This document shows positions 1 through 9,380 of a stretch of DNA of 41,368 nt, one piece after another (position 1 is the first letter of the stretch; each line of letters opens with the position of its first letter). The notes beneath the pieces are model-generated. The model ran no database searches. It was not told where the DNA came from and worked only from the letters and a program-made list of their open reading frames with translations. Both the position numbers and the translations under genes were made by a program. The stretch covers positions 29,192,228-29,233,595 of the forward strand of contig NC_045140.1 of the NCBI RefSeq assembly GCF_008831285.2. Direction: 5' to 3'. This DNA comes from Nymphaea colorata. Taxonomy: Eukaryota; Streptophyta; Magnoliopsida; Nymphaeales; Nymphaeaceae.

Positions 1-641
1 GAATTCGGGAGAGGAGAGAGAAGCTAATCTACTAATTACTTAATTTCATTCCAAATTCAATCAATGCATACCAAATCAAATGTTTACAAAGCTTATATAG
101 TAGCTGAAATGGAACGGATCTAAACATTGGATCCGGGTCTGAAACTTAAAGCAATTCACACTTACACAAGGCGCAAAAACAAATACCAAAGCAAATAGCG
201 AAAAACAAGGACTTGAGACCTAATGTCTCACTATCAAACCGGGTCCTCCTCTCGCCCGCGCCTGCTTGGGTTCGACTTGGACCAAGCCTGCCTAGGTTCG
301 CCCTAGACTGACCCTAAGGGACTCGGGTTTGACCAAGACTAAGGCTGGATTCAACTAGAAACGGACTTGACCCACCTTCTTGATCTTTTAAAGCCTCGCC
401 TAGAGCCATCGCACTACCTCCCACACCTCCCTCCGTGCTGACTCCAAGCTCAGTTAACGCTTCAACCTTGGGTGAATCCAAGTGCTGCACACCTCCCTCT
501 CCTCCCTCTTGACCCAGCCCCGGGTCAAATTGACTATGCTCAGCCCTAGCAAACCGAAGATTGAACTCCTCTTGTCCTCTGAGACTGCTCTCAGCCACAT
601 CCGTGGCCGCTTGTGGCCAATTTGAGGGGTGGCCCGTATCA
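1..641 (-). repeat. Element A 3' LTR (inner 641 bp only)
   Basis: Direct repeat of 8135-8775. The inner edge reads TGATACGG on the minus strand, directly after a purine-rich tract. It carries the last 328 bases of the gag-pol frame (stop at 314) and a copy of the TATA box at 92-100. The rest of this LTR, including its outer end and the target duplication, is left of the window. Confidence 0.93.
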
Positions 642-3600
642 GATCCACCCTCCTGAGATGGAGCTTGTCCCCAAGCTCCTGTAGGAAATTGCAGCTTGAT
701 CTTCTCGAATAATTCCCAAGAAGTTCCACCATCGACTCCTTCCCATTCGATCATAACCTCATGACGAGGCCTGCCATTACGAGTAACCCACCTGTGCTTC
801 AAGATACGAAAAGGTCTAGGTGCAATATCCGGTAAGGGTTCTTGCTGTTCAGGAACTGGTCCGTGGTGCGGCTTCAGTCGAGACACATGAAAAACCGGAT
901 GCACAAGGGCTGTAGGCGGTAATGCAATACGGTACGCTGCCTTCCCGATCTTCTGTAGAACTCTAAATGGCCCATAATATTTGGGTAAGAGCTTTGAATA
1001 AGGTTGCCCCAGTAATGATTTTTGTCTCATGGGCAATCTCTTCAGCCAAACCATGTCTCCTACCTCGAACTCTCTATCTTTGCGCCCTTTATCATGGGCT
1101 TTCCTCATTCTGACTTGCGCTCTCTCGATATTCTTCTTCAAAGTGGCAAGAATCTCATCGCGATTCCTCAGAGTGCAGTCAACTTCGTCATCTCTAGCCG
1201 TGTCCACTTCATACCTCGGAATCGAAGTTGGAGGATAGCCATATAACGCCTCATGCGGTGTCATGCCCGTGCCCGAATGCAGACTGGTGTTGTACGCCCA
1301 CTCAGCCCATGACAAAAATTTTATCCAAGTGTTGGGCCTCTCACCAGCGAAACACCTAAGGTAAGTCTCCAAAGTCCTATTGACTACCTCACTCTGCCCA
1401 TCGGTCTGTGGATGATGAGCAGTGCTAAAGTTGATTACCGTTCCCGCCATCTTCATATATTCTCTCCAGAAAGCGCTCATGAAGATCGAGTCTCGGTCAC
1501 ATACTATAGTTTGTGGCATTCCATGAAGCTTCCCGATGTGATCTTGGTACACTCCTGCTACCATTGGTCCGTGGTAGTTCTTAGGTAGAGCCACGAAATG
1601 ACTATACTTCGTCAATCTATCTACCACCACCAAAACTGCTTCCTTCCCCTCGGATCTGGGCATCGCATCTATAAAGTCCATCGACACATCTTCCCAAGGC
1701 TTATCAGGAATAGGAAGAGGGTTCAGATGCCCTGGAGGTTTGGTCGCCTCGTATTTTTCCCTTTGGCATACGGGGCATGCCTTCACATAACCCCTCACTT
1801 CCGACTTCATGCCATCCCACCAAAATTGAGCTTTAATCCTTCCCATGGTCTTGGCCACTCCCTCGTGACCCGCAGCACTAGAATTATGAAAATGCTTAAG
1901 TAGTTCTTGCTTAAGATCGGAATCCTTGGGGACCAACGCCCTTTTTTTCTTGCAAAGCATTTCTCCCTTAAGAGTGTAGTTGGGGATGGATCCTGGATTC
2001 TGGCGAATGGTCTGTTTGAGTAGCCTCAAATTTGAATCTTGATTTTGCTCTTCAATTATTCTCTCCCATAGGTCTGTGCTTATCACCGAGAGAGTCTTCA
2101 GTTGCTCTGGCATGCGAGATAGGGAGTCTGCTGCAGAGTTCTCAGTCCCCTTCTTATACTCAATAGTAAAATCATAGCCAAGAAGTTTGGCTAACCATCT
2201 TTGTTGTGTCGGGGTAGAGACGCGCTGTTTAACCATGTATCTCAAGCTGCTGTGGTCAGTCCTAACCACAAATCGTCTCCCTATCAGATATGGTCTCCAT
2301 TTGTCCACTGCCATGACAATTGCCAATAATTCCTTCTCGTATGTGGACAAAGGTTTGGCCCTGCTGGTCAGGGCCTTGGACATGAAGGCTATAGGATGCC
2401 CTTCTTGACTCAGCACTGCCCCAATGCCCACATCACTAGCATCCGTTTCCATGACAAAGTCCTTGGCGAAATCTGGTAGAGCCAAAACTGGTGCGCTCAT
2501 CATCGCCGCCTTTAGCTTCACAAAAGCTTCTCTAGCTTTGTCCGTCCAGGTGAACTCTCCTTTCTTCAACATGTGAGTGAGAGGAGAAGCTATCAATCCA
2601 TATCCCTTGATAAACCGACGGTAATAACCAGTAAGTCCCAAAAATCCTCTCATTCCTCGAGGGTCCTTTGGCAACGGCCACTGCTCCATAGCTTGGAGCT
2701 TCTCTGGATCTGCCCTGACGCCTTCATAGGACACAATATGCCCAAGATACCCAATAGATGTCTGTCCAAAGCTACACTTGGACATCTTAGCGAACAGGGT
2801 ATGTTCTCTTAAAACCTTCAAGACGATGCGAAGATGCTTGGCGTGTTGCTCCATGCTCTGACTATACACTAGGATGTCATCAAAAAATACCAGAACGAAA
2901 TCTCGAAGAAATTCCCGAAACACGTCGTTCATACACCTTTGAAAAGTCGCCGGTGCATTGGTCAGCCCGAAAGGCATAACCAAGAACTCATAATGCCCGT
3001 CATGGGTTCTCAATGCCGTCTTCGAGATGTCTTCCTCGTACATTCTAATTTGATGATATCCCGACCTGAGATCTAACTTCGAAAAGACACGCGCTCCTGA
3101 CAATTCATCTAGCAACTCGTCTATCACAGGAATTGGGTGCCTATCTTTTACAGTTGCTTCATTCAAAGCTCTGTAATCTACACAAAATCTCCAGGTATTG
3201 TCCTTTTTCTTAACCAAAAGGACTGGAGAAGAAAAGGGACTCGAGCTAGGCCTAATAATGTTGCTTTCTCGCATCTCCTTGACTAGTTTCTCTATCTCCG
3301 ATTTCTGGGCATACCCATATCTGTATGGGCGGACATTTACGGGTTCAGTGCCGTTGGTTAGCACGATCCTATGATCATAAGTTCGTTGAGGTGGAAGTCC
3401 TTTGGGTTCCTCAAAGATGTCTTCAAATTCCTTTAACACCTCTTGAACTGGACCGGGTATTTCCTCCTTCTGATCCTGGTTAGAAGTTAGCTCTTCTGCG
3501 ATGGCCATCAACCAAGCCGCTGACTTTTGAGTCACTAAGGCTCTCAAAGCTGCTCTCGGCCCTAGACTAGGTTCTACGGCCTTAAGCACTACTCCTTCCT

Positions 3601-5608
3601 TGCCATCCTCCTTAGGGAGGCACAATTCCATGGTAGAGAAGTCCCACCAGACTCGGCCTAAGGTCTTCAGCCACTTAACGCCAAGAATGACGTCTACACT
3701 CGGGATGGGGACCACCAATAGATCTACCTTAAACGGGACCTTCTGCAAGGTAAGTTCTACGTTAGTGCACTTACGGGTACATGGAAGTATGTCCCCGTTG
3801 GCCACTAAAACCCTAAGCTGTGGCTGGTCCTCTATGGTGCATCCTAGTTGGCCAGCTATGTGGTCACCTACGAAGTTGTGGGTGGCTCCTGAGTCGAGCA
3901 AGACAAGCACTTGCCGATCTCCTATATGCCCTAAGACCTTCATAGATTCCGGACGCTCTGGGTCGTCCAAAATCCGACATTCAGCTTCTGGCGCTCCCTC
4001 ATCTCCCGTTGGTTCTTCTTCCGTTTCGGCCTCAAAAACTTCTTCCATAGTTAGGGGCTGGTCCTTTCCCTCTTCATCACTATCTCCTTCCAAAACGGTA
4101 TAGATCCTGATGTGCTTGCACTGATGAGTAGGACTCCAATCTCCCTTGCACCAAAAACACTTCTTGTTTTTAATCATGTCCTCTCGCTCTTCGCGTGTCA
4201 TGGGTGGAGGAGCCCTCGACCTGAAGATTGGCTTAGGTTCTTCCTTCCTTGACGGCGCGGAGAGAATCTTGTGTTGTTGAGCTGGTTGGGGACGAGCAAC
4301 TGGAACGTTTCTCCACGACTTGTAGAGGGCCTGCTTCTTGCGTTGCCTATCTTCAATGGAGCGTGCTTTGGCAAAGCACTGCCTCAACTCCGTGTTCGGT
4401 TCAGCCCTAACGTCAATCTGGATTTCTTCTTTCAGACCTCCCACGAAGGCGGCTATGAGTGCCTTGTGAGTCCAATCCACCATACTTGCTAGATTTTCAA
4501 ATCTAGCTTGATACTCCTGGACGGTAGAGGTTTGCCTCAAGTTGCGAAGCTCTATGTCATAGTCCACATAAGCGGACTCCCCAAATCTAACTGTAAGGGC
4601 TTCCCGAAACTCTTCCCAAGTCTCTACGGGTTCCTTCATCTTAAGCCATCTCAACCATCGTCTGGCTTCTCCATCAAAATGAAGAGTGGCTGTTTGGAGC
4701 CATTCTTCCCTAGGAATCATTTGGCAAGTGAAATATTCTTCCACTTGAAAGATCCAATCTAACGGGTCATTACCATTGAACCTTGGAAATTCAATACGTA
4801 CTTGGAGAGCCCTGGGCTGGTTCCGCTGTACATTCCTTGGTTCCCAATGGTTATCCCATCTAGGTGGCTCTCGTTCTCTGGATTGTTCCCAAATGGGAGG
4901 GTCACGGTCTACTCTATCAGCCCATCTTCTTCCCGAGTTCTCATGTTCCCATTGAGACCCTGCGAATCTAGGTCCGTACCTACTAGCTTGCGGTCCATAT
5001 GGTTCTCGGTTGATGTAATCCGAGGATGAATGTTGTTGTCCGCCGTGGTTGCCATTGTATCCTCCTTGTTGACCGTTGTACGCTCCAGTATGGCCGTAGG
5101 GTCCTCCATTGTGGCCATTATGCCCACCATTGTTGACCGTGTGGTCTACATGGTGGCCGTTATATCCGTCATTATCTCGACTAGGCCCATAGTGATGGCC
5201 TTGAAGTTCTTCCACATGCTCATCCTGCCATGTAGGACGCGGCCGGCTCGGCCCGGCCTGCATGTGCCAAGGGGTAGGATCGGCACTAGGTTGTCCGCCC
5301 AACACCCCTTTTCCCTTATCCTGTCTAGGAGGGGGAGGAGGAGGAGGTCCTTGTGTAGACCTTGGGTTGGTCTCTTGATTAGAAGACAAAGCTCTAATCA
5401 TCTCCTTGATTTCATCGAGCTCTCTTAACCTGGACAACTCTTTCTTGTAATCCATCATCTCTTGACGGATTTGCAGTACTTCGTTCTCGATGTGGACCAT
5501 CTTCTCCACGGCATGGATGTCCAACTCAGTTTGAGGTTGCTCCTCTTGAGCCGATGTGTCTCCCTCAATTTCGGGAGAGTCTTGTTCAGCTTGCTTTCTT
5601 CGGGCCAT
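314..5608 (-). CDS. gag-pol: Element A Gag-Pol polyprotein with chromodomain (1764 aa)
   Basis: A single uninterrupted frame encodes all retrotransposition proteins. I start at the ATG at 5608 (M-A-R-R-K), because B, C and D begin with the same basic M-x-K/R-K pattern; an in-frame ATG also lies 27 bases upstream. Approximate residues: coiled coil 35-75; Gly/His/Asn-rich stretch 140-200; Gag core 265-425; zinc knuckle C484-C487-H495-C497; protease DSGA 572-575; reverse transcriptase 740-930 with FFDD 908-911; RNase H from 1045 (ETDAS); integrase HHCC about 1239-1281; integrase D1311, D1371 and E1407; GPY/F module about 1543-1560; chromodomain about 1600-1641. The last ~110 residues are encoded inside the 3' LTR. 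No stop or frameshift is visible. Cleavage into mature proteins by the encoded protease is family knowledge, not seen here. Confidence 0.95.
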   Translation of the reverse strand: MARRKQAEQDSPEIEGDTSAQEEQPQTELDIHAVEKMVHIENEVLQIRQEMMDYKKELSRLRELDEIKEMIRALSSNQETNPRSTQGPPPPPPPRQDKGKGVLGGQPSADPTPWHMQAGPSRPRPTWQDEHVEELQGHHYGPSRDNDGYNGHHVDHTVNNGGHNGHNGGPYGHTGAYNGQQGGYNGNHGGQQHSSSDYINREPYGPQASRYGPRFAGSQWEHENSGRRWADRVDRDPPIWEQSREREPPRWDNHWEPRNVQRNQPRALQVRIEFPRFNGNDPLDWIFQVEEYFTCQMIPREEWLQTATLHFDGEARRWLRWLKMKEPVETWEEFREALTVRFGESAYVDYDIELRNLRQTSTVQEYQARFENLASMVDWTHKALIAAFVGGLKEEIQIDVRAEPNTELRQCFAKARSIEDRQRKKQALYKSWRNVPVARPQPAQQHKILSAPSRKEEPKPIFRSRAPPPMTREEREDMIKNKKCFWCKGDWSPTHQCKHIRIYTVLEGDSDEEGKDQPLTMEEVFEAETEEEPTGDEGAPEAECRILDDPERPESMKVLGHIGDRQVLVLLDSGATHNFVGDHIAGQLGCTIEDQPQLRVLVANGDILPCTRKCTNVELTLQKVPFKVDLLVVPIPSVDVILGVKWLKTLGRVWWDFSTMELCLPKEDGKEGVVLKAVEPSLGPRAALRALVTQKSAAWLMAIAEELTSNQDQKEEIPGPVQEVLKEFEDIFEEPKGLPPQRTYDHRIVLTNGTEPVNVRPYRYGYAQKSEIEKLVKEMRESNIIRPSSSPFSSPVLLVKKKDNTWRFCVDYRALNEATVKDRHPIPVIDELLDELSGARVFSKLDLRSGYHQIRMYEEDISKTALRTHDGHYEFLVMPFGLTNAPATFQRCMNDVFREFLRDFVLVFFDDILVYSQSMEQHAKHLRIVLKVLREHTLFAKMSKCSFGQTSIGYLGHIVSYEGVRADPEKLQAMEQWPLPKDPRGMRGFLGLTGYYRRFIKGYGLIASPLTHMLKKGEFTWTDKAREAFVKLKAAMMSAPVLALPDFAKDFVMETDASDVGIGAVLSQEGHPIAFMSKALTSRAKPLSTYEKELLAIVMAVDKWRPYLIGRRFVVRTDHSSLRYMVKQRVSTPTQQRWLAKLLGYDFTIEYKKGTENSAADSLSRMPEQLKTLSVISTDLWERIIEEQNQDSNLRLLKQTIRQNPGSIPNYTLKGEMLCKKKRALVPKDSDLKQELLKHFHNSSAAGHEGVAKTMGRIKAQFWWDGMKSEVRGYVKACPVCQREKYEATKPPGHLNPLPIPDKPWEDVSMDFIDAMPRSEGKEAVLVVVDRLTKYSHFVALPKNYHGPMVAGVYQDHIGKLHGMPQTIVCDRDSIFMSAFWREYMKMAGTVINFSTAHHPQTDGQSEVVNRTLETYLRCFAGERPNTWIKFLSWAEWAYNTSLHSGTGMTPHEALYGYPPTSIPRYEVDTARDDEVDCTLRNRDEILATLKKNIERAQVRMRKAHDKGRKDREFEVGDMVWLKRLPMRQKSLLGQPYSKLLPKYYGPFRVLQKIGKAAYRIALPPTALVHPVFHVSRLKPHHGPVPEQQEPLPDIAPRPFRILKHRWVTRNGRPRHEVMIEWEGVDGGTSWELFEKIKLQFPTGAWGQAPSQEGGSDTGHPSNWPQAATDVAESSLRGQEEFNLRFARAEHSQFDPGLGQEGGEGGVQHLDSPKVEALTELGVSTEGGVGGSAMALGEALKDQEGGSSPFLVESSLSLGQTRVP
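642..657 (-). promoter_or_regulatory. Element A polypurine tract (plus-strand primer)
   Basis: On the minus strand this reads CTCAGGAGGGTGGATC directly before the 3' LTR start TGATACGG. A purine-rich run abutting the 3' LTR is the standard plus-strand primer. It also lies inside the open Gag-Pol frame. Element C has the identical tract. Confidence 0.8.
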
Positions 5609-5800
5609 AGTTGAAGGCCGAAGTTCCCAAACCATGCAAGTTCGAAAGCAACTATGCTAACAATTAATTGAATCCAATCTCACTAAGCAATGCAATTCCA
5701 ATAAACCCAAGAAATCAAAGCAGCAAATCTGATCTAAAACCGAACTGAATCTGAAATTAACACTGAAACAGATGCTAAAGTCGTGCTCTTACTCTAAGGA
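5609..5800 (-). other. Element A leader between primer binding site and gag
   Basis: About 190 bases of AT-rich untranslated leader. On the minus strand it contains a pyrimidine-rich stretch ending CATCTGTTTCAG (AG at about 5763), a plausible 3' splice site 155 bases before the gag ATG. Elements B and C have similar TTCTTGTCAG sites in the same interval. No gene is seen. Confidence 0.5.
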
Positions 5801-5813
5801 GGCTCTGATACCA
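5801..5813 (-). promoter_or_regulatory. Element A primer binding site, tRNA-iMet
   Basis: The minus strand reads TGGTATCAGAGCC, complementary to the 3' end of plant initiator-Met tRNA, three bases from the 5' LTR end (5817). This fixes the element's orientation and LTR boundary. Confidence 0.93.
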
Positions 5814-7033
5814 AATTGGTAGGATCTCGCCCGTGACCGGTAGAATCCGAAGCCAAAGGCCTCGCCTACCCCCAAGATCACCCTAGAGGGAGCTAAGACT
5901 CACGCTAGACAAACAAGATTCAAGACCCAAAGCAAAAACTTAAAACATAAGCGGAAGCAAATTATCACTAACCAACACACCACGGACGATGCGAACGCTC
6001 TCCAAGACAAACGGCTGGCCGGAAGTGAAGAAGTACTCTCGGAAAATGCCTAGGGGCACCTTGGGAGGTGGCTGGATTGAGCGGGGACCTGCTGGTTCTT
6101 CGCCGGAAAATGTTGCCAGAAAGTTAGCAGCAGTCACCGGAGGTGGCCGGAGCTGACCGGAGATGGCTGAAACTGGCACGCCGGAGTGGTAGATGCGCCA
6201 CGAGAGATCCGATTGAAGAGATGCTCGTCGGTGATCGCCTAGGAGCTTCAATTGCTGGTGCCTTGTGTGGACGGGACCAGCTGGAATGTCCGCCGGAATG
6301 CTGGCCGGAAATGGAGCAGAGGTCGCCGGTGGTGGCCGGAGGCCGCAGGGAATGAACTCGTCAAGCCGTCGATTCCTAGACTCCAAGGGTGCTCAAGAGC
6401 GGTCTCCCTTGTGGGCTAAGGTAGGAATCAACTAGGTGCGACTTGACCTAGATTGGGTTGGACAGAGGTGAGCTCGGACAAGGTGAGCTTGGGCGAGCTG
6501 GGCTAGGTACAGGAAGTGGACTTGGTCAAGGGTAGGTTGGGCAAAGGGGGTCAAGTGTTTCAAGCCCTAAGTTGACCGGGTGAAGGGCAGGGGCGAAAAT
6601 GTAGGTTCCTACAAAGTAGCTAGGGTAGGTTTAGGGCTAGGCTGGGTAGAAATGGAAATGACGTGGGGCTAGGTTAAGGGTAAATTAGATTAGGTTTGAC
6701 TAAGATTTGGAATCTAGAAGATGAGCCTAGGTGGCGGGTGAGTAGAGACTATCTCCTAGATGTTAGGAGAGAGGCTAGGGATTAGGTGAGGTGTCTAGCT
6801 AGGTGGAGCAAGAAATGTGGTGAGGTGGATTCAGTTGGTGAGGTGGAGGAGCGAGCTGGAGGGGAGAGACTCCTAAAGTTTTCTAGAAGGGACACTTGGC
6901 TGGAGGAGGAAGAACTAGATCCTACTTTGTTGGAGACAAATCCTAGCTACTCAATCTCCCCCTTAATTTTCTCTCCAAATGGTGGGCGATCCACCAAATG
7001 AGGAAAAGATTGTGGAGGGGTTGACGAGCTGGC

Positions 7034-7050
7034 CTCTCTCTCTCTCTCTC
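7034..7050. repeat. (CT)n microsatellite in element A LTR
   Basis: About eight uninterrupted CT units. It is GA-rich on the transcribed sense strand and lies just downstream of the candidate 5' splice site. Confidence 0.85.
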
Positions 7051-7120
7051 AAGCTGCTCTCTAATTCAACAGGATTAGGACACGTGGCAAGATGAAGGGA
7101 TGAAATTGAACAAGAAGAAA

Positions 7121-7130
7121 CACTTACCAA
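7121..7130 (-). other. Candidate 5' splice site in element A leader
   Basis: The minus strand reads TTG|GTAAGTG, with the intron starting at 7127. The site lies about 1.1 kb downstream of the TATA box. B (10436) and C (23580, 31712) have GTAAGTG at nearly the same distance. A CACGTG box follows 41 bases downstream. No transcript evidence is available. Confidence 0.45.
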
Positions 7131-7413
7131 AATGGAGATCGGCTAGGGTTTCTCAAGGTGGCCGGCGGTGGGAGTTCTTCCCCAAATGTCGACCGGAATT
7201 TCCCCAATTCTCACCAATGTCGCCTAACTCTGATGATGTCCGTCAAGTACAGCAAGAAGGGGCTGTTTTAGCTTGCTGTCCTCTGCCGGAGTTCGCCGGA
7301 AGATGTACCAATGTTAACCGGAATAATAGCAGCGGTGGCCGGACGCCCAAATGTGCGCCGGAATTTGGAATTCTCGCCTGATTTCAACTTTTCTAACTCA
7401 TTCTTGGGCTGAT

Positions 7414-7479
7414 ATTTTTCTATTCTTTTCTTTTCTTTATTTTCTTTTTCTCAAGCCCTTTTCTTTCTCTTTTCTTCTG
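7414..7479. repeat. Homopyrimidine tract in element A LTR
   Basis: Nearly pure T/C on the plus strand, so A/G-rich in the element's transcript. A similar tract sits at the same relative place in both C LTRs (about 23800-23905 and 31945-32045), upstream of the candidate splice donor. Confidence 0.7.
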
Positions 7480-8225
7480 AACTTTCCGGCGAGATTAGCA
7501 GATCTGAACCGTGGCTGATTTTAACTTCAAACCCACGGTTCAAATGCTATTTTCAAACACGGAATCAAGAAATCTACGTGATTAATCAAGGGGAAAGTGG
7601 GTGACTCGTAAGAGACCCTTTGAAACTGGTTTCCACCGTGGGAATGAAGAGATCACTGGCTGGAAATCCAGCAAACTCCTCCTCCTTAAGCCGAACCCAG
7701 AGACAAAGAGCAACAACGTCGTTGCACCCTCTTTCTTCCTCGTTAAGGACGCTTACCGCTTGATCTCGAAGGATGGATGGTTGTCTTCTTCTTTCTAGTC
7801 ACCTGGATCAATGAAGACCTGCCCTGTTGGAGTCGTGGCCCTTAACCTTGCTGGTGGAGAAGCTCGGTTGCACCATGGACGCCTTGGATTGAAGTGGGGA
7901 AAAACCGGGAGGAAGAGCTACCTTGCGCCTTGCACTAGGAGACTCCCAAAGCCGATCAACCTTTGGCCGAGTGGAGGAGAAGAGCAAAGAAACCAAGGAG
8001 AAGAAGATGAAGCCGCGGGTTGAAAGTCTTGTCCTCGTGGTATTGCAGCAAAGGCTGCTGTTCTAGCTAAACTACAGATCTACCGTAGAGAGAATAAGGC
8101 ATGGAGAAGAAGATTGCGCCTAGAGGAGAAGAGAGAATTCGGGAGAGGAGAGAGAAGCTAATCTACTAATTACTTAATTTCATTCCAAATTCAATCAATG
8201 CATACCAAATCAAATGTTTACAAAG

Positions 8226-8234
8226 CTTATATAG
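8226..8234 (-). promoter_or_regulatory. Element A LTR TATA box
   Basis: The minus strand reads CTATATAAG, about 545 bp inside the LTR. It predicts transcription starting near 8200 and running left. The 3' LTR copy is at 92-100. The resulting U3 is about 570 bp, and the Gag-Pol stop falls within U3 of the 3' LTR, upstream of any R-region poly(A) site. Confidence 0.65.
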
Positions 8235-9372
8235 TAGCTGAAATGGAACGGATCTAAACATTGGATCCGGGTCTGAAACTTAAAGCAATTCACACTTACA
8301 CAAGGCGCAAAAACAAATACCAAAGCAAATAGCGAAAAACAAGGACTTGAGACCTAATGTCTCACTATCAAACCGGGTCCTCCTCTCGCCCGCGCCTGCT
8401 TGGGTTCGACTTGGACCAAGCCTGCCTAGGTTCGCCCTAGACTGACCCTAAGGGACTCGGGTTTGACCAAGACTAAGGCTGGATTCAACTAGAAACGGAC
8501 TTGACCCACCTTCTTGATCTTTTAAAGCCTCGCCTAGAGCCATCGCACTACCTCCCACACCTCCCTCCGTGCTGACTCCAAGCTCAGTTAACGCTTCAAC
8601 CTTGGGTGAATCCAAGTGCTGCACACCTCCCTCTCCTCCCTCTTGACCCAGCCCCGGGTCAAATTGACTATGCTCAGCCCTAGCAAACCGAAGATTGAAC
8701 TCCTCTTGTCCTCTGAGACTGCTCTCAGCCACATCCGTGGCCGCTTGTGGCCAATTTGAGGGGTGGCCCGTATCAGGTCCAGACCCAGTTGAGACCGAGC
8801 CCGCCGAATCCAGCAGAAGGAAGCGCAAGGCTTCTGATATTGGAGCTCGTTCTCTTCAATGTATTAAGGCCAGTCCCAGGAAGAGTCAAGAAGCACCAGA
8901 GATAGTTGCAGCGGGAGGAGAGGGAGGAGCAACTAGGTCGTCAACGGTGCTCAAGCAGGTTCAGTCTCAGGGTGACTTAGACTCCAGTTTAGGGCTCGTC
9001 AAGCTAGAAGCGTCCCAGCCAAACGAGTCCACTTCACGCGACCCTTGAGACGTCCTAAGATCTAAGTCTTAGGTAAACGGCTCGGTCAAACCTGACCGAG
9101 CTCTTGAGTCAACAAACCGAAGTGAGGGCGGGTCCCCTCACAAGGTCCCCACCCTGGGTTCAAAAGATCCAGGGGCTCGAACCTTTCCTTTGCGCGTGGG
9201 CACTAGGCCCGTTTTGCTTTATGAATAACAAGTAAATAAAGTTAGTCTTAGGCTTGTTAATATTAGGATTCGAGGTAGGAACCTAGCCTAGCGGGTTGTG
9301 CTTGGCGTTTTGGATTTGGGGTCTTGGGTAGAGAGTGAGATCTGGATTGTAGACTCGCTCAAATAGGATTAG

Positions 9373-9380
9373 TATAAATA
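9373..9380 (+). promoter_or_regulatory. Element B LTR TATA box
   Basis: TATAAATA preceded by TTAG, about 620 bp from the inferred LTR start and repeated at 18626 in the 3' LTR. Predicted transcription start is about 9405. An AATAAA-type signal lies upstream near 9236, in U3. Confidence 0.65.

Larger units (their letters stand above)
1..8775 (-). mobile_element. Element A: full-length Ty3/gypsy chromovirus LTR retrotransposon, outer LTR cut by window start
   Basis: The order on the minus strand is 5' LTR (5817-8775), tRNA-iMet primer binding site, gag-pol, polypurine tract and 3' LTR (1-641, running off the window). Bases 1-641 match 8135-8775 with no difference I could see, which implies a very recent insertion. 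The right flank starts GGTCC and continues exactly as the LTR of element B does 19 bases from its start (18029 onward), so A is inserted in B's 5' LTR. The expected left copy of a GGTCC target duplication lies outside the window. An intact open frame and identical LTRs make this the best candidate for a recently active copy. Confidence 0.95.
5817..8775 (-). repeat. Element A 5' LTR (2959 bp)
   Basis: Bounded on the minus strand by TGATACGG (8775) and CCTACCA (5817). The transcript-distal part is recognisably related to C's LTR: both begin (plus strand) TGGTAGG and share blocks such as GCCTACCCCCA and repeated GCCGGA motifs. A lacks roughly 140 bases that C has between about 5930 and 6230, the interval that holds the hairpins in the other LTRs. 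It contains the TATA box, a candidate 5' splice site, a CACGTG box at 7081, a CT microsatellite and a homopyrimidine tract. Small open frames within it are chance frames; the one at 8448-8828 is just the LTR copy of the Gag-Pol tail. Confidence 0.94.

Noticed and set aside
3600-4103. 167-residue plus-strand frame opposite A's gag-pol
   Set aside because: Antisense shadow of the protease-Gag coding sequence with Ser/Pro-rich composition and no domain.
7034-7050. CT repeat considered as an artificial or regulatory GAGA array
   Set aside because: Only about eight units and absent from C; it is best read as an ordinary microsatellite.
8448-8828. 126-residue minus-strand frame ending in the Gag-Pol tail sequence
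   Set aside because: This is the 5' LTR copy of A's polyprotein tail joined by chance to flanking B sequence; it is not a separate gene.
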